Assembly (NCBI GenBank): GCA_016191145.1
Contig: JACPPD010000004.1
Location: forward strand, 143,139 to 207,138
Length of the DNA stretch: 64,000 nucleotides
Direction: 5' to 3'
From: Ignavibacteria bacterium
GTDB lineage: Bacteria > Bacteroidota > Ignavibacteria > Kapaibacteriales > Kapaibacteriaceae
Numbering within the stretch: position 1 is the stretch's first letter; the number at the start of each line of letters is the position of its first letter. The notes beneath the pieces were generated by a model, which did no database searches, had not been told where the DNA came from, and was given only the letters and a program-made list of their open reading frames with translations. Position numbers and translations under genes: made by a program. Positions 28,152 through 39,688 of the stretch are shown piece by piece.

Positions 28152-28708
28152 GAGACTTGTTGCTTACGGCAACATTTGCCGTAATCATTGCAATCTTGCT
28201 GAGGCTGTTTGTCATCGGCGCATTTGTTATTCCCTCTCATTCAATGGAATGGACACTACTTGCCGGCGACCACATTGTGGTGAGTAAACTTGCGCTTTCT
28301 CTCAATGATCTTGAAAGGGGCGACGTCATCGTGTTTCGCCTGCCCGATTCACTGCGTTCTGGTGCCTCCGATGAACTGTTAATTAAACGTGTGATTGGTT
28401 TGCCCGGCGATACCGTTGTTCTCAACACACACTCCGTTAGAATCAATGGCAAGAGATTCCCTGATCCGCCATTGGGAGCCACTACTACGGTACTCCCTAA
28501 GGGGCGCCGCACAATAATCGTCCGTAAGGAAACAGTTTTTGTTCTGGGCGACAACCGAGATAATTCCTGGGACTCGCGGTTTTGGGGCTGCCTACCGCTC
28601 GATCAAATTGTAGGCATTCCAATGTTCGTCTATTGGTCTTATGGCAGCACAGACAGCGATACCCAACCTCACATCAGGTGGAATCGTTTTTTAAAAATGG
28701 TTAACTAA
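28121..28708 (+). CDS. lepB: Signal peptidase I (second of two)
   Basis: This 195-aa paralogue follows directly. The start is TTG 28121 inside the end of the first gene; no ATG or GTG precedes the transmembrane helix (residues ~13-36), so the overlap seems real. The nucleophile is Ser41 in PSHSMEWT, the base is Lys89 in LLIKRVIGLPGD, and the late box is LGDNRDNSWDSRFWG. It is more compact than the first enzyme, so the pair may split substrates, for example ordinary Sec cargo versus T9SS or special cargo; that is only inference. Confidence 0.92.
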   Translation: MVENRNVHSLRDLLLTATFAVIIAILLRLFVIGAFVIPSHSMEWTLLAGDHIVVSKLALSLNDLERGDVIVFRLPDSLRSGASDELLIKRVIGLPGDTVVLNTHSVRINGKRFPDPPLGATTTVLPKGRRTIIVRKETVFVLGDNRDNSWDSRFWGCLPLDQIVGIPMFVYWSYGSTDSDTQPHIRWNRFLKMVN

Positions 28709-28724
28709 TGCAAATGGAAACATC

Positions 28725-29849
28725 TTGACGGGTTATTACGTTCATATTCCATTTTGTGAGAAAAAGTGCAGTTACTGCGACTTCTATTCCATTGAATCCC
28801 TGGATTTAGTCGAAGCATTTGTAAATACGTTGATTGATGAAATTCGCTTGCGAACGAGTAGCACAAAGCCAGATACAATCTTTTTTGGAGGGGGCACACC
28901 ATCGTTACTCTCTCCCAGGCAGCTCGAAAGAATTATAGGTGAGATCCCCAACTTCGACAATGCATACGAAGTAACGCTGGAATGCAATCCGGGAACGGTT
29001 TCCCTCGATAAACTCATTGCCTACCGTTCCCTTGGCGTTAACCGACTTTCGTTTGGCGTTCAGTCATTTGTCGAAAGCGAGCTTAGGTTCCTTACGCGTA
29101 TTCATACCGCCGACGAAGCATCCCAAGCAATGAACCTTGCACGCAGCGCAGGTTTTACGAACGTGAATGTTGATTTGATGTTCGCATTACCAAATCAGAC
29201 GGTTGATACACTTCAGTACTCCATTGACCGTGCGCTGGCGCTCGAGCCTGACCACATTAGTGCCTACTCGCTGATCTATGAGCCTGGAACACCGCTCTAT
29301 AAGCAGCTTATGAAGGGTGAAGTAAGTAAACAAAATGAGGAAGTCGATGCAGGGATGTATGCCTATATAATCGACCGTCTGCAGCGTGCAGGGTACTGCC
29401 AGTACGAGGTTAGCAACTTCGCAAAAGCAGATAAGCAGTGTAAGCACAACCTTGTCTATTGGCACGGAAACGATTACCTGGCAGTAGGACCCAGCGCTCA
29501 TGGACTTGTTAATCGGACACGCTATTGGAATCATCGGAGTTTGGCAACATGGACGCAGAAAATCCGCGACGGGCAATTACCTCAGGCGAACGAAGAGGCA
29601 CTGGGTCGGGATGAGAGGCTGACTGAGCTGTTGTTTTTGACGTTACGAGCCGACGGTATTCCCGCCAACAAAATCTCTCGTGATTTTAACCTTGATATCC
29701 GCGAAATCCTCCAGCCTGATCTTTCCTATTGGATTTCGGAAGGAATGATTGTCGATTCAAATGGAGTACTTCGGCTAACCAGCAATGGATATGCTGTTTG
29801 CGACGAGATTACTGTTAAGATGCTCTCGAAACTCCCTACTCCACTCTAA
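28725..29849 (+). CDS. hemW: Radical SAM heme chaperone HemW
   Basis: The protein starts at TTG 28725 and is 374 aa. The cluster-binding motif CEKKCSYC (Cys11, Cys15, Cys18) follows VHIPF, as in HemW, which was formerly annotated as oxygen-independent coproporphyrinogen oxidase. GGGTPSLL, then a TIM-barrel with FGVQSF and NVDLMFALPNQT, and a C-terminal HemN_C region follow. HemW binds heme and delivers it to membrane cytochromes; family members of this type lack the coproporphyrinogen oxidase activity of HemN. Its end overlaps the convergent permease gene by 14 bp. Confidence 0.92.
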   Translation: MTGYYVHIPFCEKKCSYCDFYSIESLDLVEAFVNTLIDEIRLRTSSTKPDTIFFGGGTPSLLSPRQLERIIGEIPNFDNAYEVTLECNPGTVSLDKLIAYRSLGVNRLSFGVQSFVESELRFLTRIHTADEASQAMNLARSAGFTNVNVDLMFALPNQTVDTLQYSIDRALALEPDHISAYSLIYEPGTPLYKQLMKGEVSKQNEEVDAGMYAYIIDRLQRAGYCQYEVSNFAKADKQCKHNLVYWHGNDYLAVGPSAHGLVNRTRYWNHRSLATWTQKIRDGQLPQANEEALGRDERLTELLFLTLRADGIPANKISRDFNLDIREILQPDLSYWISEGMIVDSNGVLRLTSNGYAVCDEITVKMLSKLPTPL

Positions 29850-31110
29850 TTGCATCCGATATGTTTATGCCCGATGCACGGCTTGCAGGATATAACGCAG
29901 CCGTGCCGGCAAGGATTAGACCGACAACTGCAGTAATTACGATGTCGGTAACATGCATTTCGACCGGCAGCGCCGGGACAATATAACCTTTGTTAACATC
30001 GAATGCTATCCAGTGGAATGTTTGCTGGCCCCAACAAATTATAACACCAAAAATCACTCCCAGAATTACACTCACAGAGCCGATCGTTAGCCCTTGAATT
30101 ATGTAAATCCTTCTGATATCTGCAGAAAGTAAACCCATGGTGAGTAATACTGCAATGTCTCTTCTCTTTTCAACTACTCCCAGAGTTAGCGATACCAAAA
30201 CATTAAACGAAGCTACGAGCACAATTAGAGCAAGGACAATGAATGTACCAAGCCTTTCCAATTTCATGGTGTCTACAAGCCCCCTATTCAAATCCTGCCA
30301 TGAGTGTACAGCATATTGGACCTTGCCAGAATCCGGCAGACCTGCATTCAGTGCCAAAGAAAGCTGCGCCTGCAAGTCTGTAGCATGCCTCGGATCGTTA
30401 ACATAGATATCAACCGTTGATGCGGCGGAGTCGTGCGTAGCCGATGCCATCGTGCGATAATCTGTATAGACAAATGTATTGTCGACAGACCTTGCCGTGT
30501 TGCTTTGAAAAATCCCTCTCACCACGGCGCGCCTTCCATTGGGGACCGACATGGTGAGAATAGAATGTTCAATTAATTGTGGTGTAATCAGCGTTACTGT
30601 GTCTCCAATAAACAACTGCAGGCGTTCTGCTATTCCGGCTGCAACAACAACCGATGAAATGCCATCAACCGGGTACGGATTAAACGATCCAATAATCGTT
30701 GCCCTGCGCGGTCCGGCATACAACGGGGAACCAGAACGCTGAATGCCAACAACTTCGGCAATTCCCGTCTTGCCCTCCGATTGAATAATCATCCGCGATC
30801 GAATGGTTGAAGTTCGGCCAATGATGTGCACGGGCTCTGCCTGAGACTGTGCAATAACATCAATTAGTTTAGTAACTGAAATTGGATCGGGAAGCCGACT
30901 GCCCTCCGCTGCAAGAATCTGTAAATGCGGACCAAAGCCAATCATCAAGTCTGTTGCAACGGTGCGAAGGCCATTAAATAAACTCATGACGATGATTAAT
31001 GCGGCAGTACCAATTACAATTCCTACTACACTGGCAATTCCGACAACCGTTATCATCGAAATTTTACGGGGACGCAGGTAACGTCGGGCTATCAACGCAG
31101 AAACCTTCAA
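29836..31110 (-). CDS. LolC/E-type ABC transporter permease (FtsX fold)
   Basis: The 424-aa inner-membrane protein has an N-terminal helix (ISMITVVGIASVVGIVIGTAALIIVMSLFNGL), a large periplasmic MacB-like domain (residues ~45-255), and three C-terminal helices with the coupling segment EKRRDIAVLLTMGLLSADIRRIY. This is the layout of LolC/LolE, which extract lipoproteins from the inner membrane for transfer to the outer membrane. The ATPase LolD is not adjacent, so assignment within the MacB/LolE superfamily is probable, not certain. Its start overlaps the ppk stop by 4 bp. Confidence 0.88.
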   Translation of the reverse strand: MKVSALIARRYLRPRKISMITVVGIASVVGIVIGTAALIIVMSLFNGLRTVATDLMIGFGPHLQILAAEGSRLPDPISVTKLIDVIAQSQAEPVHIIGRTSTIRSRMIIQSEGKTGIAEVVGIQRSGSPLYAGPRRATIIGSFNPYPVDGISSVVVAAGIAERLQLFIGDTVTLITPQLIEHSILTMSVPNGRRAVVRGIFQSNTARSVDNTFVYTDYRTMASATHDSAASTVDIYVNDPRHATDLQAQLSLALNAGLPDSGKVQYAVHSWQDLNRGLVDTMKLERLGTFIVLALIVLVASFNVLVSLTLGVVEKRRDIAVLLTMGLLSADIRRIYIIQGLTIGSVSVILGVIFGVIICWGQQTFHWIAFDVNKGYIVPALPVEMHVTDIVITAVVGLILAGTAALYPASRASGINISDAIRVE

Positions 31111-33245
31111 CGTTTTGTTCCCTGTAGTAAAGCCATCTGCACGCGGAAAGCTTCTTCGCTCTCATGGCCTTGGGGACGAATGTAGGAACCATCGGACTGC
31201 AGAATCCGAACACGAGACCCACTTTGCATATACACATCCAGAATTTCTTTCAGACGCTTTATCAAACGCTGTTCTCGAACAGGAAAGAGCAGTTCAACGC
31301 GCCTGTCGAGATTTCTCGACATCCAATCTGCACTCGAGATAAATACTTCGGGCGAACCACCATTCAGAAACCAGTAAATGCGCGAATGCTCCAGGAATCT
31401 GTCAAGGATGCTCCTTACACTGATAGTTTCGCTGATACCTGGCACTCCGGGCCGCAGACAACATATCCCGCGGATGTTGAGATCAATTTTTACCCCGGCC
31501 ATAGATGCTGTGTATAATTCGCGGATGATAGTTGGGTCGACCACAGCATTAAGTTTTGCCACTATCTCTCCTCTGCCTCCGCTTCTTGCTGCTTCAGTCT
31601 CGCGCTGAATGAGTGCAATAAACTTTTCGCGCAAATTCACAGGAGCTACGCCAATGTGTTCCCACAGAACATGTTTCGAATAACCTGTAAGAAGGTTGAA
31701 CAGATGCACAAAATCGCGTTCAAACTCCTGCCGTCCGGTAAAGATTCCGATGTCGGTGTAAACTCGGCTTGTAGAGAGATTATAGTTCCCTGTACCGATG
31801 TGTGCATAGGTAAGAACATTTTGTCCTTCTCTGCGAACAACCAGACAAATCTTGCAATGCACTTTAAGGCCATAAACTCCGTACACAACGTGCACGCCCG
31901 TGTTTTCCAGCGCTCGTGCCCATGCAATATTGTTTTCTTCGTCGAACCGCGCCCTTAGTTCAAGAAATGCAGTAACAGTTTTTCCATTACTCGCGGCGCG
32001 TTTTAATGCTTCGATGACGGGACTTTTTCCGCCAGCCCTGTACAACGTGATTTTAATTGCGAGAACCTGCGGATCGTCGGCTGCGGCAGTAATGAACTTC
32101 ACTACAGAATTCGTAAACGAATCGAACGGATGATGTACCATCAGGTCCGCCCCCTTCAGAGTGTCGAAGATGTTCCCTGCATCGTTGGCGAATTCGGGTA
32201 ATACTCTGCTGGTAAATGGTACATCCTTAAGACGCCGCTTTTCGAGTTTCATCAGTTCGAGAAAGTCCTGAAGATTTAACGGCACATCAACGTGATATAG
32301 TTCGTTCTGCGAGAGATCCAAAGATCGAAGCAAAACATTCTGAAGCATGCGCGGCATATCGGCGCCGATTTCAAGACGAACTGCATCGGTACCCCACCGA
32401 CGCTGACGTATTCCTTCGGCTACTGCAGTTATGAGATCGTTTGCTTCATCTTCTGCGATCTCCACATCTGCATCGCGCGTAACGCGAAACACGTGACTCT
32501 CTCGCAGCCTGAGCCCCGGGAATAAAATCCCGGCATGAGCTCTTATCACTTGCTCGAGCGGTATGTAATTAATCCCTTCAGAGCGTGGTACTCGCACCAG
32601 CCGCGGCAGCGCTGTTGGCAACTGCAGTACGGCTATTCTCATTTCTTCTTCACCGTCAATGTCGTCGAACAAAACAAAGGCAATGGTAAGAGAGCGGTTG
32701 AGCAGACGTGGAAATGGGTGCCCCATGTCCAAAGCAAGCGGCGTTAGAACCGGCATGATGTTATCTACGAAATCGATTCGCAGCTCTTCCTGTTCTTCCG
32801 GAAGAAGTGTGTCGAAGTCGTGAATGTGTATGCCCTCCCTGCTCAGTTCAGGCAATACTTCGTTGTGGTAAACCTTTGCCTGCCTTTTGTAGAGCGGGAT
32901 CAGTCGCGTGCGGATTTCCCGCAGTTGCTCCTGTGGAGTCATTCCATCGGGTGAAAGCTCCGTGACGCCGGAATCGCGCTGCTCCATTAATCCTGCAACG
33001 CGAATCATAAAAAACTCGTCGAGATTTGTCCCAAAGATGCTCAGGAATTTCAGCCGCTCAAGCAGTGGATGACTGTGATCTTCGGCTTCTTCGAGAACTC
33101 GATTGTTAAATTCAAGCCACGATAACTCCCGATTGATGTACAACGATTCGTCGTTGAGATCAACGGTTGTTGGCGACACATCTGCGAGCCTGTCCTTCTT
33201 ATTTGTTCTTCTGACTCGCTTTGGTTTTAATTCTGACGTCGACAT
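31107..33245 (-). CDS. ppk: Polyphosphate kinase 1
   Basis: The enzyme makes polyphosphate from ATP reversibly. The start ATG 33245 gives 712 aa, close to family length. An AGGAGGG sits about 20 bases upstream, directly after the previous stop, so a non-canonical start slightly upstream cannot be excluded. The N-domain reads INRELSWLEFNNRVLEEA and LDEFFMIRVAGL. The head domain and two phospholipase-D-like catalytic domains follow, with THIGTGNYN-like (AHIGTGNYNLSTSRVYTDIG) carrying the autophosphorylated His region, and SSADWMSRNLDRRVELLFPV near the end. Confidence 0.96.
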   Translation of the reverse strand: MSTSELKPKRVRRTNKKDRLADVSPTTVDLNDESLYINRELSWLEFNNRVLEEAEDHSHPLLERLKFLSIFGTNLDEFFMIRVAGLMEQRDSGVTELSPDGMTPQEQLREIRTRLIPLYKRQAKVYHNEVLPELSREGIHIHDFDTLLPEEQEELRIDFVDNIMPVLTPLALDMGHPFPRLLNRSLTIAFVLFDDIDGEEEMRIAVLQLPTALPRLVRVPRSEGINYIPLEQVIRAHAGILFPGLRLRESHVFRVTRDADVEIAEDEANDLITAVAEGIRQRRWGTDAVRLEIGADMPRMLQNVLLRSLDLSQNELYHVDVPLNLQDFLELMKLEKRRLKDVPFTSRVLPEFANDAGNIFDTLKGADLMVHHPFDSFTNSVVKFITAAADDPQVLAIKITLYRAGGKSPVIEALKRAASNGKTVTAFLELRARFDEENNIAWARALENTGVHVVYGVYGLKVHCKICLVVRREGQNVLTYAHIGTGNYNLSTSRVYTDIGIFTGRQEFERDFVHLFNLLTGYSKHVLWEHIGVAPVNLREKFIALIQRETEAARSGGRGEIVAKLNAVVDPTIIRELYTASMAGVKIDLNIRGICCLRPGVPGISETISVRSILDRFLEHSRIYWFLNGGSPEVFISSADWMSRNLDRRVELLFPVREQRLIKRLKEILDVYMQSGSRVRILQSDGSYIRPQGHESEEAFRVQMALLQGTKR

Positions 33246-33271
33246 AGAAATGTAATTTAGCGTTTCCCTCC

Positions 33272-34993
33272 TCACTCACCCACAACTACGACGCACGTTT
33301 CGTTGTTTACATGCGAGCTTGCTGCGTCGACAGCAGTAAAGACAACAACGTACTGGCCAGGCATTACACGTGCCCCGGAGTCGTCCGCTCCATCCCATGC
33401 TACCGCCCCCTCGCTGCCGCTAAACACTGAATTCAAAAGATTCCGAACATGTGTTCCGGAGGGCGTGTAAACATTCATTGATGCAATTGCATGTTGGAAC
33501 GACTGCTTGAATTCAATAATGGTTGGATTTGTTCTATGAGTTCTATCTGATGAAAAGGGGCTTGGGTTCGCAGTAAGACTGACGTGCCGATTCAACAGCG
33601 CTACGTCAACACTATTCGCCCGCCCCGGAGTGCCCCCACGCAGATCACTGCTCGACGTCCACGAACCTGCACTCTGACCAATCATTTTAGGGCTGTACTT
33701 TTCGAGACTCACGCCCTTAGAATTTTCGAGCATGGGCTGATGCCAGTTGCTGCTGTATTCGCATCGGTCTACAAGGAATCCCTGTGGAGTGCGGAGCGTA
33801 ACAATATCTCCTGTAACATTCCAATTAACATCGGGCTTTATGATTGAAGGCGTTGTGCCAATCATCAATCTGCGTACTCCATCGCTGGCAGATAGCGCGG
33901 CATAAGTTTGGGGCTTCAGCATTGTAAATGTTGATACTATTCCAACGTCGCCCGAAGCGTCTTCAACCGTCCAACCCGTGAGGTCAATGCTGTCGGGCGT
34001 TCCGTTAAACACTTCAATGTAATCCTTCATGTCGGGCCACGGATCGTACATGATTTCCGTAATCGATATCGTACCAGGCGATGGCGGGAATACAACCGTC
34101 ATAACGAGCTTGTCGTTTGCATTGCGTCCATCGTTAACGCGTATGTATGCTTCGAGTTCTGCAGTCTCCACATTGGTATAACCTCCGATTTCTGCCAGTG
34201 CAACCTCCCATGAATACGTCTGTCCGGGATCCAGACGTGTTGTCTGTGTTGCAACTGACGTCAGTTTCTGCCGAACAGATTTTCTTTCTACCGAATCGTA
34301 GGAACTGATGAACGATGTTAGATCGACGTTCACTCCATTCATTGAATTCAATCCGTGGTTTACAATTTCTACGGTAACGCTTGCATCGTTGGTTCCGATA
34401 CCGCCGATTCTCAAATCGTAAGGAATTTTAATAACTGAATTAAACGTACCGCATGTAGCACTGTCGGTTGCTACCGACACGGCAAAGCTATTGCTCCACA
34501 CAATGCACTCGTCTGCAGCGTCGTCAACATCGCCCATCTGTCCACTCGGTTCCACGCTGCCGCACACTCCCTGCCGCTCTATGGAGCGCCCCTTAACAAA
34601 ATTTTTCATGTTGTACGACATTGAATCAACCACAGCGGAATCGTCGTTTCGTATCTCTACCCGATCCGTTGTATTGTTAAGCGAGGGAATCGAAAATTCA
34701 AGAATCTGAACATTCGATGGAATTTTCCGGATCTCCGATAATCCATCCGCATCCCGCGTTATGATCATCGTTGATCTTGCCTGCATGATTGATTCGGGAA
34801 ACTGCACACACGACCTTGAATCGCAGATACTCCAACCATCCAAACGGACCTTTTTATTCGAGGTGTTTATCAGCTCTATCCATTCAGGCTCTCCATTTGG
34901 TATCGGCAATACTTCGCTGATAAGCAGTTGTGAGCTGAGGCTGGCCGGCAGAAATATTGCAATGACTAATGAAAGGAGGCAGACATGCTTCAT
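33272..34993 (-). CDS. Secreted lamin-tail-domain protein with FlgD-like C-terminal domain
   Basis: The 573-aa protein starts at ATG 34993 with a signal peptide (MKHVCLLSLVIAIFLPASLSS). A lamin-tail domain follows at once (LLISEVLPIPNGEPEWIELIN, then NKKVRLDGWSICD), and a second lies near residues 345-440 (ISITEIMYDPWPDMKDYIEVFNG, then LTGWTVED). The C-terminal ~90 residues resemble a FlgD Ig-like domain used as a T9SS-type tail (SMNVYTPSGTHVRNLL, then VAWDGADDSGARVMPGQYVVVF). Such proteins are typical cell-surface or secreted proteins in this group. It overlaps no essential gene and is co-directional with ppk downstream. Confidence 0.88.
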   Translation of the reverse strand: MKHVCLLSLVIAIFLPASLSSQLLISEVLPIPNGEPEWIELINTSNKKVRLDGWSICDSRSCVQFPESIMQARSTMIITRDADGLSEIRKIPSNVQILEFSIPSLNNTTDRVEIRNDDSAVVDSMSYNMKNFVKGRSIERQGVCGSVEPSGQMGDVDDAADECIVWSNSFAVSVATDSATCGTFNSVIKIPYDLRIGGIGTNDASVTVEIVNHGLNSMNGVNVDLTSFISSYDSVERKSVRQKLTSVATQTTRLDPGQTYSWEVALAEIGGYTNVETAELEAYIRVNDGRNANDKLVMTVVFPPSPGTISITEIMYDPWPDMKDYIEVFNGTPDSIDLTGWTVEDASGDVGIVSTFTMLKPQTYAALSASDGVRRLMIGTTPSIIKPDVNWNVTGDIVTLRTPQGFLVDRCEYSSNWHQPMLENSKGVSLEKYSPKMIGQSAGSWTSSSDLRGGTPGRANSVDVALLNRHVSLTANPSPFSSDRTHRTNPTIIEFKQSFQHAIASMNVYTPSGTHVRNLLNSVFSGSEGAVAWDGADDSGARVMPGQYVVVFTAVDAASSHVNNETCVVVVGE

Positions 34994-35018
34994 GCACAAA
35001 TTGTGTCCGACGCATTTG

Positions 35019-35501
35019 TTATCGTGACTTCCAATCGCTGCCTGAAACGAGCAGACTCACTACACGCTCCAGCATAACGGCATCATCGTTATTGAATCTG
35101 TTAATGATTGGACTGTCTGCATCGAGTACTCCAAGCAGCCTATGATGTCGGGTATCCGATTCATCGTGAGCCTCAGATGATGAAAGTAGAATAGGAACAA
35201 CAATTTCTGATTGCGATGCAGCATCGCACACGATATGATCTTCGAAAGCATGTACGTCGGGCACAATTATCGTTGTCCGCTCGTTTGCAGCCTTGCCGCA
35301 TACTCCGCGTCCAAGTGCTATTCTAACACAGGCAACATTCCCCTGAAACGGACCAATCACAAGTTCCTTTCCATCGAACAGGTAAAATCCAATCCAATTC
35401 ACTTCATGCATTTCGTGAAACAGAAATGCCGCAGTGTTAGCCATGTTTGCTATGGCGTTACGCTCACCAGTAATAACCGACTCTAATGCTCTAAGGTCCA
35501 T
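35019..35501 (-). CDS. msrC: Free methionine-(R)-sulfoxide reductase (GAF domain)
   Basis: The single GAF domain (160 aa) reduces free methionine-R-sulfoxide with thioredoxin. The family pattern is clear: WIGFYLFDG, then GPFQGNVACVRIALGRGVCGKAA, then VPDVHAFEDHIVCDAASQSEIVVPI. The three redox cysteines are Cys58, Cys68 and Cys92. ATG 35501 is preferred over GTG 35510; neither has a good ribosome binding site. Immediately upstream is an IS66-like remnant that may have replaced the original promoter region. Confidence 0.93.
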   Translation of the reverse strand: MDLRALESVITGERNAIANMANTAAFLFHEMHEVNWIGFYLFDGKELVIGPFQGNVACVRIALGRGVCGKAANERTTIIVPDVHAFEDHIVCDAASQSEIVVPILLSSSEAHDESDTRHHRLLGVLDADSPIINRFNNDDAVMLERVVSLLVSGSDWKSR

Positions 35502-35514
35502 AAGAGGCACTAAA

Positions 35515-35595
35515 CTACCACACTAAAGATGTATTTCTGATTTGTCATCTTGCCACCATTGTGTGTTGTGATGCGAAACTTATTCATCATTTTGT
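35515..35595 (-). mobile_element. IS66-like 5'-end remnant, copy 2
   Basis: The minus strand reads FNKMMNKFRITTHNGGKMTNQKYIFSVV, a decayed version of the FN(E/K)MM...YESG...M segments at 22800-23000 and 36333-36490. It lies in inverted orientation to the 36.4-kb copy, so the two bracket the truncated membrane-protein gene between them. Confidence 0.4.
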
Positions 35596-35893
35596 TGAAT
35601 AATGGAGGGAATTGGAAGGAAGGATATATAATATATGAGTTTGAACAGTGAATTGTCTTCCCCTGTGACTGGTGAATAAACAAGTATTCAAGTCAAATCT
35701 GATTCAAATGTGAAAGTGTTTCTCTTGTTTCAAGTGAAATTTGCAGCTATGAGAGAAATCAATAAATTCTTCTACATCGTACACTCATCTGATACGCGAT
35801 TAAACGAATATGTTGACATAAAAGGCCCCTATCTTTACCTCATCTATAAGATTGCAGAAATGACATTATAGGCTGGGCTAGTAGAATCGGTAA
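35596..35893. other. AT-rich intergenic region
   Basis: About 300 bp with no supported gene. A 40-codon frame on the plus strand (35749-35871, beginning MREINKFFYIVHSS) is too short and isolated to call. Confidence 0.4.
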
Positions 35894-36334
35894 TTAGAAA
35901 GATTTAGTGAGTTGTAGCTCAAATCGATCAATTAATTCATCGACTGCACGTTTCGAATTAACTCGCCTCAAATCCCGTGAATACTTGTCCTGAAAATCCC
36001 ACATTCGTCGTGGCCGCCAACCGAGTCGTAGAAAGATCTGGTATTTGGCGTAAGTAACCAACTTCGGAGATCTGTTTGTTGAGAATACGCTATTGAGGTT
36101 AACTATTGTTTTGTCAAAAGCTACAACAATCACCAGAATGTAGAGGTAGGGTGTATACAATAAACTCAATGTGGGCTCTAAGAGAAATGAATATATCATA
36201 TTTAACGATCCCAACGTTTTGTAATCTTCAATCGCCAGCCAAAGTGAGTGAAGCACAACTATCGCACCCAGCAAGAATATAGAAACAGCAAGAAATTGAT
36301 GGAAGAATTTATGCTCCGGCCGATTTCTAACGTC
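35894..36334 (-). pseudogene. Truncated membrane-protein gene of unknown family
   Basis: The leftward frame contains two hydrophobic segments (FLAVSIFLLGAIVVLHSLWLAI and LLYTPYLYILVIVVAF) and a basic cytoplasmic tail (RLGWRPRRMWDFQDKYSRDLRR). The frame stays open to 36547, but codons beyond about 36334 are antisense to an IS66-like remnant and to a dispersed hairpin repeat, so they are not original. The 5' part of the gene was probably lost when that remnant arrived. No family is recognised. Confidence 0.5.
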
Positions 36335-36490
36335 TCCGCCTTGGCAAGTACATCTGTTATTCAATAAAATGATGGAATACCTTCGCGCCACAACATACGA
36401 AAGTGGTACGATGACAAAGCAGAAAAAATGTTTGGCGTAGCGGAGGCGTGGAAGCAGAGCGGATTCGGATCTTTGTACGCAGTGCAGGCT
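36333..36490 (+). mobile_element. IS66-like tnpA 5'-end remnant, copy 3
   Basis: The plus strand reads FNKMMEYLRATTYESGTM, then after a one-base slip KAEKMFGVAEAWKQSGFGS. This parallels copy 1, including the upstream segment ending ACATCTGTTATTC. WKQSG is the start of the helix-turn-helix typical of IS66 TnpA. No intact frame remains. Confidence 0.5.
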
Positions 36491-36552
36491 GGCATGCCTA
36501 ATGTGACGAAGTAATACTTGAAAATGTGGCATGGAATTGCACACCAATCATG

Positions 36553-36580
36553 ATGCCGGGTATCTCTTGATACCCGGCAT
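36553..36580. repeat. Dispersed hairpin repeat, copy 2
   Basis: Arms ATGCCGGGTATC and GATACCCGGCAT pair perfectly with a TCTT loop. This copy lies upstream of ligA next to the IS66-like remnant, and is not at a convergent junction. Confidence 0.9.
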
Positions 36581-36702
36581 GGTGGTCTCGAACGCTGGCC
36601 GGACAGAGTTTTATCGATGCGATAAGTCTGTAGGCTGATATAGTTATAAATTGAATCATCCATTGTTTCGTGCCGATTCCGATCTTCGCATAATGAAAAT
36701 GA

Positions 36703-39662
<2,960 letters not shown>

Positions 39663-39688
39663 AAAAATTCCTCCTGGTTTTCCTTTCA

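Noticed and set aside
35749..35871. 40-codon plus-strand frame (MREINKFFYIV...)
   Set aside because: Short, isolated, with no clear ribosome site or neighbour; could be real but cannot be supported.
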